Both the position numbers and the translations under genes were made by a program. This document shows, piece by piece, positions 1 through 9,726 of a stretch of 45,781 bases of DNA. The notes beneath the pieces were generated by a model that was given only the letters and a program-made list of their open reading frames with translations, did no database searches and was not told the DNA's origin. Source of the stretch: Chitinophagaceae bacterium (GTDB lineage: Bacteria; Bacteroidota; Bacteroidia; Chitinophagales; Chitinophagaceae); the NCBI GenBank assembly GCA_947504605.1, contig CANNJE010000009.1:1-45781 (forward strand). Direction: 5' to 3'. The number at the start of each line of letters is the position of its first letter. Positions within the stretch are counted from its first letter, which is position 1.

Positions 1-509
1 ATGGCTTCGCAATGTGCTTTTAGGGTAGGCGTAACGATCACCATAAAAGGATTGGCTGTAACGCCTCCGTCATTTGGATGTGTAGCAGAAATAAAGGGGA
101 TATTTTTCTGTTTTGCAAAATTGGCGAGTTGCAAAAATTCCTGGTCTTTTACAGATCCGATGATCAGGTCAATACTATCCAATTCTTTATTAAAAATTAA
201 GGCAGGGATATTTTGCAGAAAAGATTTTGAATCATAAATGCGTGTATCAATGTTTATATTAGGAAGGGGCAGACTGTCTAAAGCAATTTGTGCACCTTGA
301 ACAAAGTCGAGGCCCTGTAAAACAAACTTTGGGAAATCTTTACTATGCCGGTATTCTGTGCCTGTAAAGGCAGAATCCAGGTATAGGGGGGCGAAAATCG
401 CTACTTTAAAAACCTTGGTCGGCTTATTGGTATCGGATTGGGCATTTACAATTGTGCTGGCGCTTATTAAAAAAAAGAGGATTAAAAACAGCCTGTTCTT
501 TTTTTGCAT
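1..509 (-). CDS. Periplasmic-binding-fold protein, 3' end cut by window
   Basis: About 169 residues of an exported protein are visible; the rest lies beyond position 1. It begins with a signal peptide (MQKKNRLFLIL... ending near VNAQ), followed by VFKVAIFAPLYLDS and later LIIGSVKDQEF and IPFISATHPND. This pattern is typical of the type 1 periplasmic-binding fold of amino-acid-type ABC binding proteins and of related Bacteroidota envelope proteins, some of which carry LysM repeats. An in-frame ATG at 524 would add five residues; 509 is preferred because it gives a normal basic signal-peptide start. It starts about 25 bases after the guaA stop on the same strand, so co-transcription is likely. 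The ligand cannot be told. Confidence 0.7.
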   Translation of the reverse strand, partial: MQKKNRLFLILFFLISASTIVNAQSDTNKPTKVFKVAIFAPLYLDSAFTGTEYRHSKDFPKFVLQGLDFVQGAQIALDSLPLPNINIDTRIYDSKSFLQNIPALIFNKELDSIDLIIGSVKDQEFLQLANFAKQKNIPFISATHPNDGGVTANPFMVIVTPTLKAHCEA

Positions 510-534
510 AGTAAGGGTTGTCATATTCTTAAAA

Positions 535-2070
535 TTATTCCCATTCGATGGTAGCAGGTGGTTTGCTGCTAATATCATATACCACTCTGTTAATACCTTT
601 TACATTGTTAATGATTTCGTTGCTCACATCGGCCAGGAATTCGTAAGGTAAATGTGCCCAGTCTGCAGTCATTCCATCTACGGATGTTACAGCCCTGAGT
701 GCGAGGGTGAATTCATAGGTCCTTTCGTCGCCCATTACACCTACACTTTTAACTGGTAACAATATACTTCCTGCCTGCCATACCTTATCATACAAGCCTG
801 TCTTTTTCAAGAGGTCGATATAGACTTTGTCTGCATCTTGCAATAACCGTACCTTATCTTCTGTTACCTCTCCTAAAATCCTGATTGCTAATCCTGGCCC
901 CGGGAAAGGATGGCGGTTTAGCATTGCTGCAGGTATACCCAGTTCTGCCCCAATCTTTCTTACTTCATCTTTAAATAAAGATCTTAATGGTTCTACCAGT
1001 TTCAACTTCATGGTTTCAGGCAGGCCACCTACATTGTGGTGGCTTTTAATGGTAGCCGATGGGCCATGTACCGACAATGATTCTATCACATCGGGGTAAA
1101 TAGTGCCTTGTCCAAGAAATTCAATACCACTTATCTTTTGTGCTTCCTGGTCAAATATGTCTATGAAGCAGCTACCAATGGCTTTTCTTTTTTCTTCCGG
1201 CAAAACTTTACCTGCCAGTTTGGTATAAAAATGTTCGCGGGCATTTATTCCGGTTACATTAAGGCCCAGTTCTTTATAAATTTCCAGTACTTCTTCAAAT
1301 TCATTTTTGCGCAATACGCCATTGTCTACAAAGATTCCATAAAGGTTTTCTCCGATGGCTCTATGTATAAGCGTAGCAGCCACGGTACTATCCACACCAC
1401 CACTTAGGCCCATTACTACTTTACTGTTGCCCAATTGTTTTTTGAGGGCGGCTACAGTATCGGTAATATAATGTTCCGGCGTCCAGTCCTGAGAACAGCC
1501 GCAGCTATTTACAAGGAAATTTTTAATAATATTTTTACCTTCTGTAGAATGGTAAACCTCCGGATGGAACTGAAGGCCATATATTGGGTTTGCAGCGGAT
1601 TTGGCTGATTTAAATGCCGCAACAGGGATACTTTCTGTAGTGCCCAGTAATTCAAAACCTTCGGGTAGTTGTTTAATCGTGTCACTATGGCTCATCCATA
1701 CTTGTGAAGTAGCGGGTAGGTTCTGTAAAAGCGCATCATTTTCAGCAATATTAAAACTTGCTCTTCCGTATTCTCGTTTATCGCTTTTTGCTACCAGCCC
1801 ACCAAAAATTTTTGCGGTAAGCTGTGCTCCATAACAAATACCTAAGACCGGGCATTTTTCTGCCATAGTTTTCACATCTACCATTGGAGCATTTTCTTCG
1901 TTAACCGAACATGGTGATCCGGAAAGAATAATGCCTTTTAAGGATGCGTCCCATTCAATATTCTTGTGAAATGGAATGATTTCGCAATAAACATTTGCCT
2001 CTCTCACTACACGGGCTATGAGTTGGGTATATTGGGAGCCAAAATCGAGGATAAGTATCTTTTCTGTCAT
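535..2070 (-). CDS. guaA: GMP synthase (glutamine-hydrolysing)
   Basis: This enzyme makes GMP from XMP, ATP and glutamine, the last step of guanine nucleotide synthesis, in the cytoplasm. The 511-residue protein has the usual two-part build. The class I glutamine amidotransferase occupies about residues 1-190, with nucleophile Cys79 in GICYGAQ and the FHPE His/Glu pair. The ATP pyrophosphatase part has the P-loop GLSGGVDS, and the C-terminal dimerisation domain has FPGPGLAIR and ends [11 protein letters not shown]. Length and motifs are normal and no damage is seen. The periplasmic-binding gene follows closely downstream. Identification is secure. Confidence 0.98.
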   Translation of the reverse strand: MTEKILILDFGSQYTQLIARVVREANVYCEIIPFHKNIEWDASLKGIILSGSPCSVNEENAPMVDVKTMAEKCPVLGICYGAQLTAKIFGGLVAKSDKREYGRASFNIAENDALLQNLPATSQVWMSHSDTIKQLPEGFELLGTTESIPVAAFKSAKSAANPIYGLQFHPEVYHSTEGKNIIKNFLVNSCGCSQDWTPEHYITDTVAALKKQLGNSKVVMGLSGGVDSTVAATLIHRAIGENLYGIFVDNGVLRKNEFEEVLEIYKELGLNVTGINAREHFYTKLAGKVLPEEKRKAIGSCFIDIFDQEAQKISGIEFLGQGTIYPDVIESLSVHGPSATIKSHHNVGGLPETMKLKLVEPLRSLFKDEVRKIGAELGIPAAMLNRHPFPGPGLAIRILGEVTEDKVRLLQDADKVYIDLLKKTGLYDKVWQAGSILLPVKSVGVMGDERTYEFTLALRAVTSVDGMTADWAHLPYEFLADVSNEIINNVKGINRVVYDISSKPPATIEWE

Positions 2071-2144
2071 AAGGCTGCGAAGTTAATCCAAATAGCTATT
2101 ATTTTTTGGTAACAGTAAAAAACGGAAGGTATTATTCTGTTATA

Positions 2145-2181
2145 AAAGGTTTGTATATGTCAGATTTTATAACAAACCTTT
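2145..2181. promoter_or_regulatory. Inverted repeat upstream of the head-GIN lipoprotein gene
   Basis: AAAGGTTTGT (2145-2154) and ACAAACCTTT (2172-2181) form a perfect 10-bp inverted repeat with a 17-base gap, ending 21 bases before the ATG at 2203. It lies between divergent guaA and the lipoprotein gene, so it could be an operator or a 5' leader hairpin. No T-run follows, which argues against a terminator. Confidence 0.4.
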
Positions 2182-2202
2182 GCTATAAATAAAAACTACA
2201 AC

Positions 2203-2904
2203 ATGAAAAAGATTTTATTGATCCTATCGGTTATATGTTTAGCAATATCCTGCCGATATAAAACCGGCAGTGGAAACATTGTGACACAAAATCGCAATTT
2301 GGCTGCATTTACAACAATGAGTGTGGCCGGAGGTTTTGATGTGGAAGTAAAAAAAGGAATTAATACAAAGGTAATAGTGGAAGCAGATGATAATATTATA
2401 GATGATATTGAAACCAGCGTTCACAATGGGCAATTAAAAATTACTATGAGCAATGGGATGAGTTATAATGATGTGCATATGAAAGTTTTTGTGACGGTTT
2501 CGGATTTAAATAAGATCAACAGTTCTGCAGCTGCCGATGTGGATGTTAAGGATGAACTCAGTTCAGATAATACAATTGATTTGAGTGCTTCCAGTGGCAG
2601 CAGTATAAAAGTAATCATCAACGCTCCGGAAGCCAAAGCTGACGCCAGCAGTGGCGGGGAAATAGAGATCAGTGGCCGCACCAAAAATTTTGATGTGGAG
2701 GTAAGCAGTGGCTCTAGCGTTCATGCATCAAAGTTGTTGAGCGAAAATACCATCGCAGAAGCGAGTAGTGGCGGAACAGCAGAGGTACATGCAAGTGTAC
2801 AGCTGGATGCAAAAGCCAGCAGTGGAGGAACTATTTCCTACAAGGGAGCTGCAACTGCTATTACCAAAGAAAGTAGCGGAGGCTCGATCAATAAATCTAA
2901 TTAG
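2203..2904 (+). CDS. Head-GIN domain lipoprotein (DUF2807)
   Basis: A 233-residue exported protein with a lipoprotein signal peptide; the lipobox LAISC makes Cys17 the likely lipidated residue. The mature part follows the DUF2807 (head GIN, putative adhesin) pattern: GSGNIVTQNRNLAAFTTMSV, then many short strands rich in Ser and Gly such as ASSGSS, ASSGGE and SSGGSI, spaced like turns of a right-handed beta-helix. Such proteins are widespread in Bacteroidota envelopes and their function is not settled. The gene stands alone, divergent from guaA and convergent with the barrel gene at 3141. Family call is firm; role unknown. Confidence 0.85.
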   Translation: MKKILLILSVICLAISCRYKTGSGNIVTQNRNLAAFTTMSVAGGFDVEVKKGINTKVIVEADDNIIDDIETSVHNGQLKITMSNGMSYNDVHMKVFVTVSDLNKINSSAAADVDVKDELSSDNTIDLSASSGSSIKVIINAPEAKADASSGGEIEISGRTKNFDVEVSSGSSVHASKLLSENTIAEASSGGTAEVHASVQLDAKASSGGTISYKGAATAITKESSGGSINKSN

Positions 2905-2910
2905 TTAAGG

Positions 2911-3020
2911 GAAGGTTTGGGAGCGTTTGGGCATATTTTGGCACTTTTGGGCACGAAAAGGCACGAAAGGGAACGAATGGGCACGAATGGGCACGTTTGG
3001 GCACGTTTGGGTATGGTTTG
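2911..3020. repeat. Eleven-copy 10-bp tandem repeat
   Basis: Eleven imperfect copies of a 10-bp unit (consensus GCACGTTTGG, variants GCACGAATGG and GCACGAAAGG) run head to tail just after the lipoprotein stop codon. The period is one DNA helical turn. No ORF uses it. A looser G-rich stretch (CTACGGAGGGA-like) continues to about 3070. Confidence 0.85.
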
Positions 3021-3069
3021 GGCAACTATCTACGGAGGGACTACGAAGGGGATACGGGGGGACTAGGGG

Positions 3070-3087
3070 GAATCCCTTAGGGGATTC
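3070..3087. terminator. Hairpin between convergent genes
   Basis: GAATCCC (3070-3076), loop TTAG, GGGATTC (3081-3087) is a perfect 7-bp stem in the space between the converging genes that end at 2904 and 3141. There is no clear T-run, so a terminator role is only suggested by position. Confidence 0.35.
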
Positions 3088-3140
3088 ATCCTAATGGGTA
3101 GTCCTAAAATAACTATACTGCTGATAAAATACTGCTTTTT

Positions 3141-3992
3141 TTAGTAGATATTGTCAGGGCAACCCAGTTTTCCTTTTTTTGAATTATTTGATCCTTTTCC
3201 GGCAATTGAATAGCGTATCCTTAGTACTGAAGTATAATACCAATCATTATTTTTAGGGTTTCCTCTTATGTTTCCTGCAGCTGGGTAGGCTGCAGCGCCG
3301 TGTATTTCTTTTCCCCTGTATGCGAAGGCAACGGCTTGCGCACCTTTTGCAGCTGCTAAAATAGAGGAGTCGGCATAGGTTCCGCTAACATCATCCAGGT
3401 AATCGGTCATTAATTTTCTTAGCCCCCCTTCCAACCCGATTTGTAATTTGTCGGTAAGTGCCAGTTTTATGCCTGCTCCAAAGGGGATAGCGAATTGGTT
3501 ATTAGCGTATATTTTCTTTTCGGGGTATTGAGGAAGGCCCTGTCCTTCGGTACTTAAGGGTCTTAAAAACACTTTATTGCCGAGGGGATCAAAAGCATAA
3601 GGGTTAAAATGAAAAACTGCCAATCCTGCAAAAACGTAGGGGCTAAAACCTCTTTCATTTATATCTAATACATTGTATTCCATTGCTAATTGGGCTTCCC
3701 AAATGGTTGACTTGAATTGAAGATTCCGGTAACCAACTTTTTTTGCTGCATCACCTGGGTCATCGCTTCCGGCAATATTTATATAATTGGCGGCCCCTCG
3801 TATGCTAAATTTAGCACTGATGTCATAGGAGCCTCCGAGTCCTATTGCCAGTTTGGATTGGTTTAAGTCAAATCTTTTGGTTTGAAGATCGCCCTGATAA
3901 TTGGCAACACCTCCATATAAATCAACGAAGAGAGACTGAGAAGGAAGGTTTAAAGCGCCCAGGGAAAGTAGGATAATTAAAATCGGTTTCAT
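3141..3992 (-). CDS. DUF6089-type outer-membrane beta-barrel protein
   Basis: A 283-residue protein with an N-terminal signal peptide (MKPILIILLSLGALNLPSQS). Alternating hydrophobic strands are typical of a small outer-membrane barrel: LFVDLYGGVANYQGDL, SPYVFAGLAVFHFNP, FAIPFGAGIKLALTDKL and, near the C-terminus, NNDWYYTSVLRIRYSI. The order of these motifs fits the DUF6089 family of Sphingobacteriia and Chitinophagia. Unusually, the end is a basic tail with a late Cys (KLGCPDNIY) rather than a terminal aromatic strand. It is transcribed toward the lipoprotein gene and away from the ribosomal operon. The exact role is unknown. Confidence 0.75.
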   Translation of the reverse strand: MKPILIILLSLGALNLPSQSLFVDLYGGVANYQGDLQTKRFDLNQSKLAIGLGGSYDISAKFSIRGAANYINIAGSDDPGDAAKKVGYRNLQFKSTIWEAQLAMEYNVLDINERGFSPYVFAGLAVFHFNPYAFDPLGNKVFLRPLSTEGQGLPQYPEKKIYANNQFAIPFGAGIKLALTDKLQIGLEGGLRKLMTDYLDDVSGTYADSSILAAAKGAQAVAFAYRGKEIHGAAAYPAAGNIRGNPKNNDWYYTSVLRIRYSIAGKGSNNSKKGKLGCPDNIY

Positions 3993-4102
3993 AATAAAAA
4001 AATATTATAAGTAAGAGGAGCCTACTATTCTAATGGCAAAAATCATACCTTTTTATCTATAAACAGGCTTAGAAATATTTTAAAAAAAACTTCTTCTAAG
4101 TC

Positions 4103-4133
4103 TTTGCTATTTAAAATACTACCCTTACCTTTG
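4103..4133 (+). promoter_or_regulatory. Consensus Bacteroidota sigma promoter of the S10 operon
   Basis: TTTG at 4103-4106, a 19-base spacer, then TACCTTTG at 4126-4133 match the Bacteroidota housekeeping promoter (TTTG-N19-TAnnTTTG) at every fixed base. It lies 40 bases before the rpsJ ATG, and transcription would start near 4140. Confidence 0.85.
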
Positions 4134-4173
4134 CACTCCAAATTAAAAAACGGAATCTTAAAGTTCTTTAAAT

Positions 4174-4479
4174 ATGTCACAACGAATCAGAATCAAATTA
4201 CAGTCTTACGATCACAACTTAGTTGATAAGTCTGCAGAGAAGATTGTAAAAACTGTACGCAGTACAGGGGCAGTGGTAACAGGTCCAATTCCTTTACCTA
4301 CGCATAAAAAAATATTTACCGTGTTGCGTTCGCCTCACGTAAATAAAAAAGCCCGTGAGCAGTTCCAATTGTGCACACACAAACGTTTGTTAGATATTTA
4401 CACCAGCAGCAGCCGTACGGTTGACGCTTTAAGCAAATTAGATTTGCCAAGTGGTGTGGATGTTGAAATAAAAGCTTGA
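4174..4479 (+). CDS. rpsJ: 30S ribosomal protein S10
   Basis: A 101-residue protein of the small-subunit head and first gene of the ribosomal operon. It begins [13 protein letters not shown] and has the conserved loop [23 protein letters not shown], both diagnostic of S10. Length is normal. The start is set by the family N-terminus and lies just downstream of the consensus promoter. In many Bacteroidota rpsL-rpsG-fusA precede rpsJ; here an oppositely oriented barrel gene does, so this operon begins at rpsJ. Confidence 0.98.
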   Translation: MSQRIRIKLQSYDHNLVDKSAEKIVKTVRSTGAVVTGPIPLPTHKKIFTVLRSPHVNKKAREQFQLCTHKRLLDIYTSSSRTVDALSKLDLPSGVDVEIKA

Positions 4480-4587
4480 TGAACCCCTTCGCCGCGGCGG
4501 AGGAGGCACCAAGTAAGTTCTTAAGAATTAATAAATATTGAACACCTAACTCCGCACATTCGGAGCGCTGGGTATAAAAAAGATACA

Positions 4588-5205
4588 ATGAAAAGTATTA
4601 TTGGTAAGAAGATTGGCATGACCAGTATCTTTGATACAAACGGCAAGCAAACAGCCGTAACGATCATCGAAGCCGGGCCATGTGTAGTTACACAAAAGAA
4701 AACCGCTGAAACAGACGGTTACAATGCGCTCCAAATCGCATTTGGTGACAAAAAGGAAAAGCACTCCATCAAAGCCGAGACCGGCCACTTTGCAAAAGCT
4801 AATACAGCTCCTAAAAAATTCGTAAAAGAAATCCGCGATAGCGAATCAGATAAAAACGTTGGTGAAACCATCACAGTTGAAATATTTGCCGAAGGCGATG
4901 ATATTGAAGTTGTGGGTACAACCAAGGGTAAAGGTTTTCAGGGTGTTGTAAAACGTCATGGCTTTAGTGGTGTTGGAGAGCAATCTCACGGACAGCATGA
5001 CAGGTCAAGAGCACCGGGTTCTATTGGTAACTCATCTGATGCCAGCCGTGTATTCAAAGGAATGCGCATGGCAGGTCGTATGGGTGGCGATAGGGTTAAA
5101 ATGAAGGGCCTTAAAGTTGTAAAGGTTTTCGCTGAGAAAAATTACATACTGGTGAGTGGTTCCGTTCCGGGCCATAACGGTTCAATCGTTTTAATTAGTA
5201 AATAA
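4588..5205 (+). CDS. rplC: 50S ribosomal protein L3
   Basis: A 205-residue large-subunit protein that binds 23S rRNA early in assembly. It starts [15 protein letters not shown]. The central basic loop ([13 protein letters not shown], residues about 110-125) and the following RAPGSIG and MAGRMGG segments are L3 hallmarks. The spacer from rpsJ is 108 bases, long for this operon, and holds small hairpins (CGCCGCGGCG near 4490, CTCCG...CGGAG near 4549). Confidence 0.98.
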   Translation: MKSIIGKKIGMTSIFDTNGKQTAVTIIEAGPCVVTQKKTAETDGYNALQIAFGDKKEKHSIKAETGHFAKANTAPKKFVKEIRDSESDKNVGETITVEIFAEGDDIEVVGTTKGKGFQGVVKRHGFSGVGEQSHGQHDRSRAPGSIGNSSDASRVFKGMRMAGRMGGDRVKMKGLKVVKVFAEKNYILVSGSVPGHNGSIVLISK

Positions 5206-5249
5206 AAGCGTAACGGAAACAGCAATTAGGTTCTATAAAATAAAGTACA

Positions 5250-5888
5250 ATGCAACTAGATATATTAAATACAAAAGGCGAAAAAACCGGAAGAACAATT
5301 GAGTTACCGGAAGAGATTTTCGGAATCGAGCCAAATGACCACGTTATTTATCTTGCCGTGAAGCAATTCCAGGGCGCACAACGTCAGGGTACACACAAGG
5401 TAAAAACACGTATGGAAGTGAAAGGTTCTTCTAAGAAACTTCACAAGCAAAAAGGTACTGGTGGTGCCCGTAAAGGTAACCTGCGTAACCCTTTGTACAA
5501 AGGTGGTGGTTCTATCTTTGGCCCAAAACCACACAAATACGATATCAAATTGAATCGTAAAGTGAAAGATTTGGCTAAAATGAGTGCCCTAGCTTACAAA
5601 GCAAAAGAAAATGCAATTGTGGTATTGGAAGATGTGGACATGGATGCACCTAAAACAAAAACTTTCGCAGGTATTTTGAGTAGTCTGAATATCGGTCGTA
5701 AAAAAGCGTTGTTTGTTATTCCTGAGTACAATGACAATTTATACTTGAGTCTGCGTAATGTGCAGGGTGTAAGTGGAACTGTGATCAGCGATATGAACAC
5801 TTATGATATTCTGAATGCAAATGTTCTTGTACTTACAGAAAGTGCAGCGAAATTGTTTTCTTTAGAAGAAGTGGAAGCGGAAGCATAA
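5250..5888 (+). CDS. rplD: 50S ribosomal protein L4
   Basis: A 212-residue protein of the exit-tunnel wall. The tunnel loop is visible as TRMEVKGSSKKLHKQKGTGGARKG followed by GGGSIFGPKPHKY. In E. coli L4 also represses the S10 operon; whether it does here cannot be told, because the leader lacks an obvious match. Length and start are normal. Confidence 0.97.
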   Translation: MQLDILNTKGEKTGRTIELPEEIFGIEPNDHVIYLAVKQFQGAQRQGTHKVKTRMEVKGSSKKLHKQKGTGGARKGNLRNPLYKGGGSIFGPKPHKYDIKLNRKVKDLAKMSALAYKAKENAIVVLEDVDMDAPKTKTFAGILSSLNIGRKKALFVIPEYNDNLYLSLRNVQGVSGTVISDMNTYDILNANVLVLTESAAKLFSLEEVEAEA

Positions 5889-5908
5889 AAAATCGATTTG
5901 GTAATTAA

Positions 5909-5947
5909 CCAATTATCAAATTATCAAATTATCGAATTATCAAATTA
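5909..5947. repeat. AATTATCAA micro-repeat in the rplD-rplW spacer
   Basis: About four degenerate copies of an 8-9 bp unit (AATTATCAA) fill the spacer up to six bases before rplW. The last part, TCGAATTATCAAATTA (5932-5947), recurs exactly at 9474-9489 in front of rpmC. Confidence 0.7.
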
Positions 5948-5952
5948 GAGTT

Positions 5953-6255
5953 ATGAAACTGTCTGATGTATTAATAAAGCCTGTTTTATCTGAAAAAGCT
6001 AACAAGCAATCAGAAAAAATGAATCGTTACACTTTTGTTGTAGACAGAAAGGCTAACAAACTTGAAATTAAAAAAGCTGTAGAAACGTTTTACGGTGTTC
6101 AGGTAGAAGATGTAAATACTGCGGTAATGCCATCTAAACTGAAAGCTAAATACACTAAAGCTGGTTTCATAGTTGGACGTAAGTCTGCTAAGAAAAAAGC
6201 AGTAGTAACGGTTGCCGAAGGTGAAACGATTGACATCTACGGAGCAACAGTTTAA
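5953..6255 (+). CDS. rplW: 50S ribosomal protein L23
   Basis: A 100-residue protein at the tunnel exit, the usual docking site for trigger factor and SRP. The N-terminal DVLIKPVLSEKANK and NRYTFVVDRKANKLEIKKAVE segments are typical of L23. Length is normal for bacteria. Confidence 0.97.
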   Translation: MKLSDVLIKPVLSEKANKQSEKMNRYTFVVDRKANKLEIKKAVETFYGVQVEDVNTAVMPSKLKAKYTKAGFIVGRKSAKKKAVVTVAEGETIDIYGATV

Positions 6256-6316
6256 TATAATAAATGAATGGTGGTCAGCACCGCAAAGTTTTGACAAATA
6301 AATAAAGTAATTTAAA

Positions 6317-7159
6317 ATGGCACTTAGAAAATACAAACCGACCACAGCAGGTACTCGTTGGAGAATTGGTAATGCATATGCAGAAATCACTACCAACGTT
6401 CCTGAAAAATCTTTGCTTGAACCGCAAAAGAATACTGCAGGTCGTAATGCTCAGGGTAGAAGAAGTATGCGTTATATGGGTGGTGGAAACAAAATCATGT
6501 ATCGTGTAGTGGATTTTAAAAGGAATAAGAAAAATATCCCTGCAACTGTAAAATCAATTGAGTACGATCCAAACCGTACAGCATTTATCGCTCTGCTTTC
6601 TTATGCAGATGGTGAAAAGCGTTACATACTTGCTCCACAAGGATTGCAGGTTGGACAAACAGTAATAAGTGGTGATGATGCAGTTCCAGAATTGGGAAAT
6701 GCATTGATGCTTAAAAATATGCCTTTGGGTACGAACGTTCACAATATCGAAATGCAACCTGGACAAGGTGGTATCCTCGTTAGAAGTGCGGGTACATCAG
6801 CACAGTTGAATAACAAAGAAGGTAAATACGCAGTTCTTAAAATGCCAAGTGGTGAGTTGAGAAAAATCTTGATCAATTGTTATGCAACTGTTGGTGTAAC
6901 CAGCAACAGTGATCATAGTTTGGAGAGTATGGGTAAGGCAGGTAGAAATCGTTGGAAAGGTATTCGTCCACGCACAAGAGCGGTAGCGATGAACCCCGTA
7001 GATCACCCGATGGGTGGTGGTGAAGGTAGAGCTTCCGGTGGTCACCCACGTAGTCGTAAAGGTAAATACGCTAAAGGACAGATTACCCGTACAAGAGGTA
7101 AAGGTTCAGATAAAATGATCCTAACCAGAAGAAACGGTAAGAAGTTGCCAAACAAATAG
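6317..7159 (+). CDS. rplB: 50S ribosomal protein L2
   Basis: A 280-residue primary 23S-binding protein needed for subunit joining and the peptidyl-transferase centre. Recognised by [16 protein letters not shown], the central [15 protein letters not shown] and the C-terminal [18 protein letters not shown] with the conserved His. Length is normal. Confidence 0.98.
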   Translation: MALRKYKPTTAGTRWRIGNAYAEITTNVPEKSLLEPQKNTAGRNAQGRRSMRYMGGGNKIMYRVVDFKRNKKNIPATVKSIEYDPNRTAFIALLSYADGEKRYILAPQGLQVGQTVISGDDAVPELGNALMLKNMPLGTNVHNIEMQPGQGGILVRSAGTSAQLNNKEGKYAVLKMPSGELRKILINCYATVGVTSNSDHSLESMGKAGRNRWKGIRPRTRAVAMNPVDHPMGGGEGRASGGHPRSRKGKYAKGQITRTRGKGSDKMILTRRNGKKLPNK

Positions 7160-7221
7160 AATTTTTTAATCATTGTTAAAATATCCTGGTAGAACCGGGA
7201 GAATAAACAAAAAACAATCAT

Positions 7222-7491
7222 ATGTCTCGTTCATTAAAAAAAGGTCCTTACATCGAGTTAAAACTTGAAACAAAAGTTTTATCGATGACTGAAGGAAAGA
7301 TCAAAAAAGGTGTTATTAAAACTTGGAGTCGCAGAAGTACCATTTCTCCAGATTTCGTAGGACACACTTTTGCAGTGCACAACGGAAATAAATTTATCCC
7401 TGTTTATGTTACCGAGTTTATGGTAGGACACAAACTAGGTGAATTTGCACCAACCAGGAATTTCAGAGGTCACTCAAGTAAAAAAATGTAA
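7222..7491 (+). CDS. rpsS: 30S ribosomal protein S19
   Basis: An 89-residue small-subunit head protein that works with S13 near the A site. [38 protein letters not shown] and [11 protein letters not shown] are diagnostic. It follows rplB as in nearly all S10 operons. Confidence 0.98.
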   Translation: MSRSLKKGPYIELKLETKVLSMTEGKIKKGVIKTWSRRSTISPDFVGHTFAVHNGNKFIPVYVTEFMVGHKLGEFAPTRNFRGHSSKKM

Positions 7492-7583
7492 TAACAAAAG
7501 TAGCCGTCCGTTAACGGTTCTCAGTTTAAAGCAAGTTGCTTAATCTTGGAACGCTGAACTTAAAGCTCGAAACTAAAATAAAA

Positions 7584-7937
7584 ATGGAAGCAGTAGCAAA
7601 ATTGAATAATTACCCCACATCGCCACGCAAAATGCGTTTATTGGTTGATTTGATTCGTGGTATGCAGGTAGAAAAAGCATTGGCCATTCTGGAGCACAAT
7701 CCAAAGCATCCGGCTGTTCCTTTGCGTAAATTGGTTATTTCTGCCATCAGCAACTGGAAAGCAAAAAATGAAGGTGCTGATGAGAATACATTAATCGTAA
7801 AAACAATTATGGTTGATGGTGCAAGGGTAATCAAACGTATGCGTCCGGCACCACAAGGTCGTGGATACAGGGTTCGCAAACGCAGTAACCACGTAACAGT
7901 AATTGTTGATGCAGCAGCTCCGAAAGCAGCTAAATAA
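7584..7937 (+). CDS. rplV: 50S ribosomal protein L22
   Basis: A 117-residue tunnel protein. The frame is open further upstream, but the ATG at 7584 is chosen because it gives the family N-terminus (MEAVAKLNNYPTSPRKMRLLVDLIRG). The tunnel beta-hairpin is seen as RMRPAPQGRGYRVRKRSNHVTVIV. An upstream start at 7536 would add 16 residues not seen in L22. Confidence 0.96.
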   Translation: MEAVAKLNNYPTSPRKMRLLVDLIRGMQVEKALAILEHNPKHPAVPLRKLVISAISNWKAKNEGADENTLIVKTIMVDGARVIKRMRPAPQGRGYRVRKRSNHVTVIVDAAAPKAAK

Positions 7938-8011
7938 ATTTTAGAAAACGAAACTCAATAAAAAACTTTCAATCTCTTCAACAGAGGAAAACGAAAGACT
8001 AAATTAATACT

Positions 8012-8839
8012 ATGGGTCAGAAAACAAATCCGATAGGTGCAAGATTAGGGATCATTCGTGGTTGGGATAGCAATTGGTATGCTCACAAAAAGGATTATGC
8101 CAACAAGTTGATCGAAGATGATAAAATCAGGAATTACCTGAATGCACGTATCAACAAAGGTGGTATCGCTAAAATTGTAATTGAGCGTACTTTAAACAAG
8201 TTGATTGTTACTATCCATACTTCAAAGCCAGGTATCATTATTGGTAAAGGCGGTGGAGAGGTTGACAGGATCAAAGAAGAGTTGAAAAAATTATGTGGTA
8301 AGGATGATGTTCAGATTAATATTCTGGAGATTCGTCGTCCTGAACTGGATGCTAATATCGTAGCAGATACTATTGCCCGTCAATTGGAAAATCGTATCAA
8401 CTACAAACGTGCTATCAAAATGTCTATTGCTTCTGCATTACGTATGGGTGCTGAAGGAATTAAAGTAAAAGTTGGTGGTCGTTTGGGTGGTGCTGAGATT
8501 GCACGTAGCGAAGAGATCAAACAAGGTCGTACTCCATTGCATACATTGCGTATGGATATCGATTATGCCAATGTATTTGCACTTACTGTTTATGGTAAAA
8601 TTGGTATCAAAGTATGGATCTGTAAAGGTGAAGTATTGGGTAAAAGAGATTTAAATCCAAACGTTATTGCCGGTGGCAAAAATGACGGACCAGACAGGCC
8701 AGCTGGAGGTTTTGACAGAAGAGATGATAGAAGAGGTGGAGATAGAAGAGATGACAGAAGAGGCGGCGGCGGAGACAGAAGAGGTGGAGGAGATAACCGT
8801 GGTGGTGGAGATAACCGTGGCGGTGGCGGAAGAAGATAA
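8012..8839 (+). CDS. rpsC: 30S ribosomal protein S3 with Arg/Gly/Asp-rich tail
   Basis: A small-subunit protein at the mRNA entry tunnel with helicase-like activity in other bacteria. The body (residues 1 to about 222) has the N-terminal [13 protein letters not shown], the KH motif [11 protein letters not shown] and [12 protein letters not shown]. From about residue 228 to 275 the protein carries a low-complexity tail of [16 protein letters not shown] and DNRGGG units, longer than the S3 C-terminus of E. coli. The tail is encoded by near-repeated DNA at about 8690-8836 and resembles eukaryotic RGG RNA-binding tails. Core identity is secure; the tail's function is unknown. Confidence 0.97.
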   Translation: MGQKTNPIGARLGIIRGWDSNWYAHKKDYANKLIEDDKIRNYLNARINKGGIAKIVIERTLNKLIVTIHTSKPGIIIGKGGGEVDRIKEELKKLCGKDDVQINILEIRRPELDANIVADTIARQLENRINYKRAIKMSIASALRMGAEGIKVKVGGRLGGAEIARSEEIKQGRTPLHTLRMDIDYANVFALTVYGKIGIKVWICKGEVLGKRDLNPNVIAGGKNDGPDRPAGGFDRRDDRRGGDRRDDRRGGGGDRRGGGDNRGGGDNRGGGGRR

Positions 8840-8974
8840 TAACAATATTGATTTCGGATATAAAATCAATGATTTTATCCGGGATGGAGTTTTAAAATTA
8901 AATTGTAAAGCTGTTTGATTTGTGAAATTTTGAAATAAAAAAATCATAAATCCTACATCAAAAATTGAAATAAG

Positions 8975-9394
8975 ATGTTATCACCAAAAAGAAGCAAACA
9001 CAGGAAAACACAGAAAGGAAGAATGAAAGGAGATACCAAACGTGGTGCAACCTTAGCATTTGGAACATTTGGTTTAAAAGCTTTAGACAGTGTTTGGTTA
9101 ACAAACCGTCAGATTGAAAGTGCCCGTCAGGCAATGACTCGTCACATGAAGCGTGAAGGTAATGTATGGATCAGGATTTTTCCAGACAAGCCAATTACTG
9201 CTAAGCCAGCAGAGGTAAGGATGGGTAAAGGTAAAGGTAACCCAGAAGGCTGGGCAGCAATTGTACAACCAGGACGTATCTTATTTGAAGCTGATGGTGT
9301 ATCAATGCAGGTAGCAAAAGAAGCCTTTGAATTGGCAGCACAAAAACTTCCGATTCTTACGAAGTTTGTTGTGAGCAGAGATTTCTCAGCATAA
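8975..9394 (+). CDS. rplP: 50S ribosomal protein L16
   Basis: A 139-residue protein near the A-site tRNA elbow. [37 protein letters not shown] and the conserved arginine region are typical of L16. The spacer from rpsC is 135 bases and carries no ORF. Length is normal. Confidence 0.97.
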   Translation: MLSPKRSKHRKTQKGRMKGDTKRGATLAFGTFGLKALDSVWLTNRQIESARQAMTRHMKREGNVWIRIFPDKPITAKPAEVRMGKGKGNPEGWAAIVQPGRILFEADGVSMQVAKEAFELAAQKLPILTKFVVSRDFSA

Positions 9395-9497
9395 ATAATT
9401 AGCCGATTAGCCAACAGGTTATGAGGTTAGAGATAAAGCGAAGTGTATTACAAAGTAGCACATTAGCAGATTGTCGAATTATCAAATTAAAATTAAG

Positions 9498-9707
9498 ATG
9501 TCTAAAAAAGTAGATTTTGTAAAAAGCCTTACTGGATTGAGCGAGGCTGATTTAACGGCAAAAATTAAGGAAGACGAACAACGTTTGAAAAAACTAACTT
9601 TTGCACACGCTATTTCTCCATTGGAGAATCCGCAAAGCATCCGTGTATTAAGAAGGGATATTGCACGTTTAAAAACTCAATTAAGAAAAAATCAAATTGG
9701 AGCTTAA
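9498..9707 (+). CDS. rpmC: 50S ribosomal protein L29
   Basis: A 69-residue two-helix protein at the tunnel exit. The ATG at 9498 ([19 protein letters not shown]) is preferred over an upstream TTG at 9471, which lies in the AATTATC-type repeat. The [15 protein letters not shown] segment is the L29 signature region. It ends 19 bases before rpsQ. Confidence 0.94.
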   Translation: MSKKVDFVKSLTGLSEADLTAKIKEDEQRLKKLTFAHAISPLENPQSIRVLRRDIARLKTQLRKNQIGA

Positions 9708-9726
9708 TCCAATAAAATACTATAAG

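Noticed and set aside
2911-3020. CRISPR array
   Set aside because: The units are 10 bp, adjacent and degenerate, with no spacers and no cas genes.
7536-7583. Longer N-terminus for rplV
   Set aside because: The upstream 16 codons do not match any L22 N-terminus; the ATG at 7584 does.
8651-8947. Reverse- and other-frame ORFs across the S3 tail
   Set aside because: They are low-complexity shadows of the GGA/AGA-rich repeat encoding the Arg/Gly tail.
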